The notes below the pieces were generated by a model. The model searched no databases, was not told where the DNA came from, and worked only from the letters and a program-made list of their open reading frames with translations. A DNA stretch of 64,000 bases, from the NCBI GenBank assembly GCA_028383305.1, contig JAOEVD010000006.1:10001-74000 (forward strand), given 5' to 3'. This document shows positions 59,040 through 64,000 of this stretch, in pieces. The first letter of the stretch is position 1. Every line of letters begins with the position of its first letter. The position numbers and the translations under genes were made by a program. The DNA is from Candidatus Puniceispirillum sp. (lineage in GTDB: Bacteria > Pseudomonadota > Alphaproteobacteria > Puniceispirillales > Puniceispirillaceae).

Positions 59040-59915
59040 CTAGCTTTTCAAGCGATAGCCCGAACGCAAGGCCTTATAACATAAAATGGCCAAAACGACA
59101 TTCACCGCAACAAGGCAGTAAAAGCCGGTCATAAGTGGCCGGTCGGCAATCCCGATCATGCCGTAGCGAAACCCGTCAATGGCATAAAATACCGGATTCA
59201 GGCTGGCAATCACATCAAATGGCGCAGGAAGCCGGTCAACCGAATAAAAGGTTCCCGATAAAAAGGTCAGCGGCTGGATAGCAAAATTTGTAATGGCCGC
59301 CAATTCGTCAAATTTATTGGCCCAGATTCCGGCTAGAATACCAGCAAAAGACATGGCAAATGCACCTAGAATTAAAAACCCAATGGCGATCATTGGATGC
59401 GGTGGCAACGCGCCACCAACAAGAATGACCAAGGCAAACGCCGTTACGATGCCAACACAAAGACCGCGCGTCATGCCCGCCGCGGCTAGCCCAAACAGCA
59501 ATTCACCCGGCCCCAAAGGCGGCATTAGTAAATCAACAATATTGCCCTGCACTTTTGAGACAACAAGCGAAGATGATGTATTGGCAAAAGCATTTTGAAG
59601 AACATTCATCATCACCAGGCCCGGCACAAGAAATGTCACAAAATCAATATCACCGGCAAAGCTGGCGCGGTCACCAATCGCCACTGAAAAAACCATCAAA
59701 AACAAAATCGAGGTGATAACTGGTGCCGCCAGCGTTTGTGTGGCGATTTTCAAAAACCGCTGTACTTCGCGTTGATATAGCATGCCAAGACCAACCCAAT
59801 TCACCGGTCCAATATAAACCGGACGGCGCAATTCATGCGCCGATGATAACAGGGGGGCTGCCGAGACTGCTTTGGCAGATGAAGATGTATTTGTCTTTGA
59901 ATCGAGATCGGTCAT
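59040..59915 (-). CDS. ABC-2 type transporter permease
   Basis: A 291-residue inner-membrane protein with six predicted spans and the ABC-2 signature region (RFLKIATQTLAAPVITSILF, LVPGLVMMNVLQNAFANTSSSLVVSKVQGN, PLTFLSGTFYSVDRLP, SLNPVFYAIDGFRYGM). It resembles YadH-like permeases, which need a separate ATPase; no such gene is adjacent. The first ~35 residues are a cytoplasmic Ser/Ala-rich tail. Substrate unknown. Confidence 0.9.
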   Translation of the reverse strand: MTDLDSKTNTSSSAKAVSAAPLLSSAHELRRPVYIGPVNWVGLGMLYQREVQRFLKIATQTLAAPVITSILFLMVFSVAIGDRASFAGDIDFVTFLVPGLVMMNVLQNAFANTSSSLVVSKVQGNIVDLLMPPLGPGELLFGLAAAGMTRGLCVGIVTAFALVILVGGALPPHPMIAIGFLILGAFAMSFAGILAGIWANKFDELAAITNFAIQPLTFLSGTFYSVDRLPAPFDVIASLNPVFYAIDGFRYGMIGIADRPLMTGFYCLVAVNVVLAILCYKALRSGYRLKS

Positions 59916-60070
59916 GCGGTCAAAATAGGCCGCAATCTGATCTGGCGCAATGGGGCAAAGGACAGCTTTTGCCTTTCATCCAAAAACCGCCTAATCTTGT
60001 CAACGGCATATCGCCATTTTGACCGATTTTGGGGGCGGCCCCAGCAACCGAAAAGCATCATTTCATATTC

Positions 60071-60655
60071 ATGGCAAAAGCACCTATCAAAACAAGATTG
60101 ATGAATAAGGCGGTTGATTATCTTGGGCGCTATGCCAGCTCGCAACACCGGCTGCGCGACGTGCTTAGCCGGTTTGCAACGCGCAAGCTTGATCAGCATG
60201 ATCCCGATGACATTGCCGCCGCGATTGATGCAACCGTGACGCGCTGCCAGACGCTTGGCTATGTCAATGATGACGCCTTTGCCCAATCACAGGCGCGAAG
60301 CCACCGCCGGCAAGGTCGCTCGCAGCTTGGCATCCGACAACGGCTTCGTCAGCATCGGCTTGATGATGATGTGATTGATGCGGCACTGGACGTGGCTGAT
60401 GAACATGCTGCCAATGGCGAGTTGCTTGCCGCCTGCCGCTTTGCCCGCCGTCGCCGAATTGGCCCGTTTGATCACCGGCGAAATGATGGTGATGACCGCG
60501 ATGCCATCATGCAACGTCGGCAACGCCAGCTTGGTGCCATGGCGCGCGCAGGATTTGCCATGGCGATCAGCCGCAAAGTTTTTGATCTTGCCGATTCAAC
60601 CGCTGGCGAATCGCTGATTGACCAGCTTGAACATGGCGAAGACCCAACAGCTTAA
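60071..60655 (+). CDS. recX: Regulatory protein RecX
   Basis: RecX binds RecA filaments and limits recombination. The 194-residue protein has the three-helix repeats typical of the family: ALDYLGRY-like start, SSQHRLRDVLSRFA, LGYVNDDAFAQSQARSHRRQGRSQLGIRQRLRQHRLDDDVIDAAL. It is not beside recA, which is common in Alphaproteobacteria. The frame begins at 60029, but homologues start near the methionine chosen. Confidence 0.88.
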   Translation: MAKAPIKTRLMNKAVDYLGRYASSQHRLRDVLSRFATRKLDQHDPDDIAAAIDATVTRCQTLGYVNDDAFAQSQARSHRRQGRSQLGIRQRLRQHRLDDDVIDAALDVADEHAANGELLAACRFARRRRIGPFDHRRNDGDDRDAIMQRRQRQLGAMARAGFAMAISRKVFDLADSTAGESLIDQLEHGEDPTA

Positions 60656-60816
60656 CCATCCGTCATTGTCGCAAGCCTTGCCGATCCTCACCGGCTGCGA
60701 TAATAATTTTGAATAAGATTGCATAAAACGGACTGGCAAGCAGCATCAAGCAGGCCAAAACCAAAAAATAAGGCCGAAATATAAGGCCAATAAAGCATTG
60801 TTGAAGGAGTCTTTTG

Positions 60817-62763
60817 ATGAAACAGGACATGATCTTTGAGCCAAGCGCAAATTTGGCAAAATCGGCACTTATTGACGCGAATGGCTATGCCACCCTTTAC
60901 CAAGATTCGATTGCCAATCCCGATCAATTCTGGGCCGAGCATGGCAAGCGCATTGAATGGATCAAGCCCTATAGCCAGATCAGCGACGTATCTTATGACG
61001 CCAAAGATTTACATATCAAATGGTATGCTGACGGCACGTTAAATGCGGCGGCTAACTGCCTTGACCGCCATCTTGCCACCCGCGGCGATCAGACAGCCAT
61101 CATCTGGGAAGGCGATGAGCTCGATCAGCACCGCCATATCACTTATCGCGAATTGCATGAAGAAGTGTGTAAATTTGCCAATGTGTTAAAGGCAAATGGC
61201 GCCAAAAAAGGCGACCGGATCACCATCTATATGCCAATGATTCCCGAAGCCACCGTGGCGATGCTGGCTTGTGCGCGGATTGGCGCTGTGCATTCGGTTG
61301 TTTTTGGCGGCTTTTCGCCAGATGCGCTTGCTGGCCGGATTCAAGATTGCGACTCAACAATGGTGATCACCGCCGATGAAGGGGTTCGTGGTGGACGGCC
61401 AATTCCATTAAAAGCCAACACCGATGAAGCCTTGGTCAATTGCCCCGATTGCAAAACCGCGATTGTGGTCAAGCGAACCGGCGGCAAGATTGACTGGGTT
61501 GACGGGCGCGATGTCTGGTATCACGAGGCCATGGCGAGCGCCTCGGCCGATTGCCCCGCTGAAGAAATGAACGCCGAAGACCCGATGTTCATTCTCTATA
61601 CATCAGGATCAACCGGCAAACCAAAGGGGGTTCTTCACACCACGGGCGGCTATATGGTTTATGCCTCGATGACGCATCAATATGTTTTTGATTACCATGA
61701 TGGCGACATATATTGGTGTACCGCCGATGTTGGCTGGGTGACGGGTCATAGCTATATCGTCTATGGGCCATTGGCCAATGGCGCGGTAACCTTGATGTTT
61801 GAAGGTGTGCCAACCTATCCTGACAGTTCTAGATTCTGGCGTGTTGTCGAAAAACATAAGGTCAATATTTTCTACACCGCGCCAACCGCCATCCGCGCCT
61901 TGATGCGCGAAGGCGATAAGCCTGTCACGGTTTGTGACCGATCATCTTTGCGGCTTCTTGGATCGGTTGGCGAACCGATCAATCCCGAAGCATGGATGTG
62001 GTATCATAATGTGGTTGGCGAAAAACGCTGCCCGATTGTTGATACGTGGTGGCAAACCGAAACAGGCGGCATTCTGATTACGCCGCTACCTGGGGCGACC
62101 GCCACCAAACCCGGTTCGGCAACCAAACCTTTTTTCGGCATTCAGCCAGTTCTTGTTGATGGCGACAACAATATTCTTGATGGTGCCAGTGATGGCAATT
62201 TATGTATTGGCAATTCATGGCCTGGCCAGATGCGAACCGTCTATGGCGACCATCAGCGGTTCATCGAAACCTATTTCACCACCTTCCCGGGTCGCTATTT
62301 CACTGGTGACGGCGCCCGCCGTGACCAGGACGGCTATTTCTGGATTACCGGCCGTGTTGATGATGTGTTGAATGTATCCGGCCACCGGATGGGAACAGCC
62401 GAAGTTGAATCGGCATTGGTGGCGCATCCGAAAGTGGCCGAGGCTGCGGTTGTTGGCTATCCGCATGATATCAAAGGGCAAGGAATCTATGCCTATGTCA
62501 CCTTGGTTGCCGATGCGGTTGCTGATGATCAGCTGGCCGCTGAGTTGCGTCAATGGACACGCAAAGAAATTGGCCCCATCGCGACACCCGACCTATTGCA
62601 ATGGGCACCACAATTGCCAAAAACGCGGTCAGGCAAGATCATGCGGCGCATTTTACGGAAAATTGCCGCCAATGAATATGATCAGCTCGGCGATACATCA
62701 ACCTTGACCGATCCAGCGGTGGTTGATGATCTTGTCGAAAATCGGCAAAATCGCAGTGACTAG
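60817..62763 (+). CDS. acsA: Acetyl-CoA synthetase
   Basis: Activates acetate to acetyl-CoA through acetyl-AMP. The 648 residues include the AMP-binding P-loop-like [21 protein letters not shown], the hinge region [20 protein letters not shown], and the C-terminal [14 protein letters not shown] with the lysine that is regulated by acetylation in other bacteria. An AAGGAG site precedes the ATG. It is monocistronic. Confidence 0.97.
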   Translation: MKQDMIFEPSANLAKSALIDANGYATLYQDSIANPDQFWAEHGKRIEWIKPYSQISDVSYDAKDLHIKWYADGTLNAAANCLDRHLATRGDQTAIIWEGDELDQHRHITYRELHEEVCKFANVLKANGAKKGDRITIYMPMIPEATVAMLACARIGAVHSVVFGGFSPDALAGRIQDCDSTMVITADEGVRGGRPIPLKANTDEALVNCPDCKTAIVVKRTGGKIDWVDGRDVWYHEAMASASADCPAEEMNAEDPMFILYTSGSTGKPKGVLHTTGGYMVYASMTHQYVFDYHDGDIYWCTADVGWVTGHSYIVYGPLANGAVTLMFEGVPTYPDSSRFWRVVEKHKVNIFYTAPTAIRALMREGDKPVTVCDRSSLRLLGSVGEPINPEAWMWYHNVVGEKRCPIVDTWWQTETGGILITPLPGATATKPGSATKPFFGIQPVLVDGDNNILDGASDGNLCIGNSWPGQMRTVYGDHQRFIETYFTTFPGRYFTGDGARRDQDGYFWITGRVDDVLNVSGHRMGTAEVESALVAHPKVAEAAVVGYPHDIKGQGIYAYVTLVADAVADDQLAAELRQWTRKEIGPIATPDLLQWAPQLPKTRSGKIMRRILRKIAANEYDQLGDTSTLTDPAVVDDLVENRQNRSD

Positions 62764-62769
62764 CAATGA

Positions 62770-63102
62770 CTAGACCCATTTTGGCAACCCAATCGGGGCA
62801 AGGCCACCAGATCTGATGGCCTGATCCTCATTTATGGCCGCCTCAGCATCGCGGTGCAAACCGAGAAGCAAAGCAATCGCCGTCCGAAAAGAAGGACGCG
62901 ATAAATGATCAAAACGGTCAAGATCCGAAACCAAGGCGCGATCTTGCTGATACATCGCCACACCATAGCTGCCACGCCCTTGTGCATGTGCCATAGATAT
63001 TCCAAAATCTGCCAAAATCAGGCTAACGCCACCATAAAACCAAAATTTCAAATGCCGTGAAAAAAGGCTGCCAGTCTTAAACTTGTCGCATCGCATCGTC
63101 AC
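62770..63102 (-). CDS. Hypothetical protein downstream of SCO1
   Basis: Up to 110 residues; no family recognised. The first ~40 residues could be a poor signal peptide ending at AHAQ. Alternatively translation starts at an internal ATG (MAHAQGRG), giving a soluble 74-residue protein. The C-terminal half (RFDHLSRPSFRTAIALLLGL...) looks helical. It follows SCO1 by 93 bp on the same strand and converges with acsA. Confidence 0.5.
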   Translation of the reverse strand: MTMRCDKFKTGSLFSRHLKFWFYGGVSLILADFGISMAHAQGRGSYGVAMYQQDRALVSDLDRFDHLSRPSFRTAIALLLGLHRDAEAAINEDQAIRSGGLAPIGLPKWV

Positions 63103-63195
63103 TTCAAAATCGTCACAAAGAAATGAATCACAATTTTTGGAGAATGCTACGTTCGGTTAATCCAAACGGTCAATACCGTCACAGCCAGCGCCTGT

Positions 63196-63849
63196 TTACA
63201 GAATCGATTTCAGCTTTTCAGTGATAAAGGCAATCGGCTCATTATGCACGATCGTACCTTTAAAGCTGCCATCATCACGATATAGAAATACCGCGGCGCT
63301 GTGATCATAAAGATAATCCCCATCGCCTTGATCATTCTTTTGCGCATAGACGCCGAATTGTTGCAGCACCGAACGCACCTGATCCGGCGATCCAGTTAGG
63401 CCGGTAACATTGGCGTCAAACAGGCCAAGATATTGCTTTAATTGTTCTGGCGTATCACGCTCAGGGTCGACCGTGATGAATAAAATCTGCAGCGCCTTCG
63501 TATCAATACCCGCCGATTCCAGATTATCACTTGCAGTGGCAAGTGTTGTCAAAGTGGTTGGGCAAACATCTGGACAATAGGTAAAGCCAAAAAACAGCGC
63601 AATCGGCCGATCGGCAAAATCATCTTGATTTCGCACAATGCCGTTTTGATCAATCAGTTCGATGTTATTATCTTGAAACTGCGGAATGCCGATTGTGTTT
63701 TTTTGGGCGAATTGATCAGAAATCAAAAACACGCTAGCCGCAAGCCCAAGAAACAACAAAGCCACGGCGATCACCCAACCAATCTTGCGAGCCGTCTGGT
63801 GGGGTTTGGTTCCGGCAGGTTTGGGCGATGTTGTGTGATCCTGTTTCAT
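63196..63849 (-). CDS. SCO1/SenC family copper chaperone
   Basis: Assembly factor that delivers copper to the CuA site of cytochrome c oxidase. The 217-residue protein has one N-terminal membrane anchor (about residues 22-42) and a periplasmic thioredoxin-like domain with the copper-binding CPDVCP motif (YCPDVCPTTL) and the distal histidine in YDHSAAVFLY. With ctaA in the same window it supports an aa3-type oxidase in this organism. The ATG overlaps the stop of an open frame that runs off the window edge. Confidence 0.94.
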   Translation of the reverse strand: MKQDHTTSPKPAGTKPHQTARKIGWVIAVALLFLGLAASVFLISDQFAQKNTIGIPQFQDNNIELIDQNGIVRNQDDFADRPIALFFGFTYCPDVCPTTLTTLATASDNLESAGIDTKALQILFITVDPERDTPEQLKQYLGLFDANVTGLTGSPDQVRSVLQQFGVYAQKNDQGDGDYLYDHSAAVFLYRDDGSFKGTIVHNEPIAFITEKLKSIL

Positions 63850-64000
63850 GCCCTAGATGTAGGCGAATAGGCAGGGGCTTTCAAGGCTTTGCTTTTTACC
63901 ACAATCTGCTGTTTTGGCGATGGCAGAAACAAGGCCAAACCAAAGCCTTTGCCCGATCGCGAATGAAAGATTGTCATTGCCAATCGGTTTTGATTATAGT
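63846..64000 (-). other. Open frame running off the window edge, possible 3' end of a gene
   Basis: On the minus strand a frame of about 51 codons is open from the window edge to a TGA that overlaps the SCO1 start (ATGA). The overlap is typical of coupled genes, but the peptide is not recognisable, so it may be chance. Confidence 0.2.

Overview
The window is an ordinary chromosomal stretch of an alphaproteobacterium. The partial 16S rRNA carries the alphaproteobacterial GAAATTCGTAGAT signature and a shortened 5' domain. Several gene neighbourhoods are typical of the class: ubiG/lysC divergent; lysC-rodZ-ispG-hisS-prfA-prmC-DUF4167; secA divergent from ppiC-argJ-mutT; accA-xerD facing aroK-aroB-CNNM; bolA/dnaJ-cobS-cobT; hslO-argF-argD. 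Base composition is near 50% GC. The gene set (class I lysyl-tRNA synthetase, heme A synthase, SCO1, betaine-homocysteine methyltransferase type enzyme) would fit a marine Rhodospirillales/SAR116-like aerobe, but that placement is inference. I see no insertion sequence, prophage, CRISPR array or island.

Layout. 1-1085: 5' part of a 16S rRNA gene on the minus strand with its leader and two tandem promoters. 1.5-4.6 kb: M23 peptidase, MOSC protein and DUF4167 protein. 4.8-12.1 kb: a long minus-strand block running lysC, rodZ, ispG, hisS, prfA, prmC, DUF4167. 12.2-20.1 kb: ubiG, DUF1178, secA, ppiC, argJ, mutT and a methyltransferase. 20.3-22.1 kb: a damaged comF, grxC and a nitrilase-family amidase. 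22.1-29.6 kb: accA, xerD and a large exported protein of unknown function preceded by an overlapping 45-residue membrane protein, all facing aroK-aroB-CNNM/CBS. 29.6-34.5 kb: DUF2889, bolA, a J-domain protein, cobS, cobT and rpmB. 34.8-43.1 kb: RHH protein, pyrD, class I lysS, a DinG-like helicase and groES-groEL with a CIRCE operator. 43.7-50.4 kb: ctaA, aspS, a homocysteine methyltransferase, DUF1289, a DJ-1-like protein, a Tat-exported dienelactone hydrolase, a double CDGSH protein and tRNA-Gly(CCC). 50.7-64 kb: a small membrane protein, folE, trkH, a lipoprotein, hslO, argF, argD, dCTP deaminase, an ABC-2 permease, recX, acsA and SCO1.

Functionally the genes cover translation (release factor and its methylase, three aminoacyl-tRNA synthetases, L28), protein export and folding (SecA, GroESL, Hsp33, PpiC), amino-acid and aromatic biosynthesis (lysC, argJ/F/D, aroK/B), isoprenoid and quinone synthesis, and respiratory-chain assembly (ctaA, SCO1).

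The most unusual signals are non-coding or degenerate. The two rRNA promoters share a repeat of about 48 bp in which the 17-bp spacer between the -35 and -10 boxes is itself an inverted repeat. comF has lost a frame and an internal segment while keeping an open frame. A 45-residue gene too short for standard ORF cut-offs overlaps the large exported protein gene. A ladder of 16-17 bp repeats starts inside the 3' end of mutT. I found no clear undescribed multi-gene system; the strongest candidates for new biology are the rRNA promoter architecture and the small-protein/exported-protein pair.
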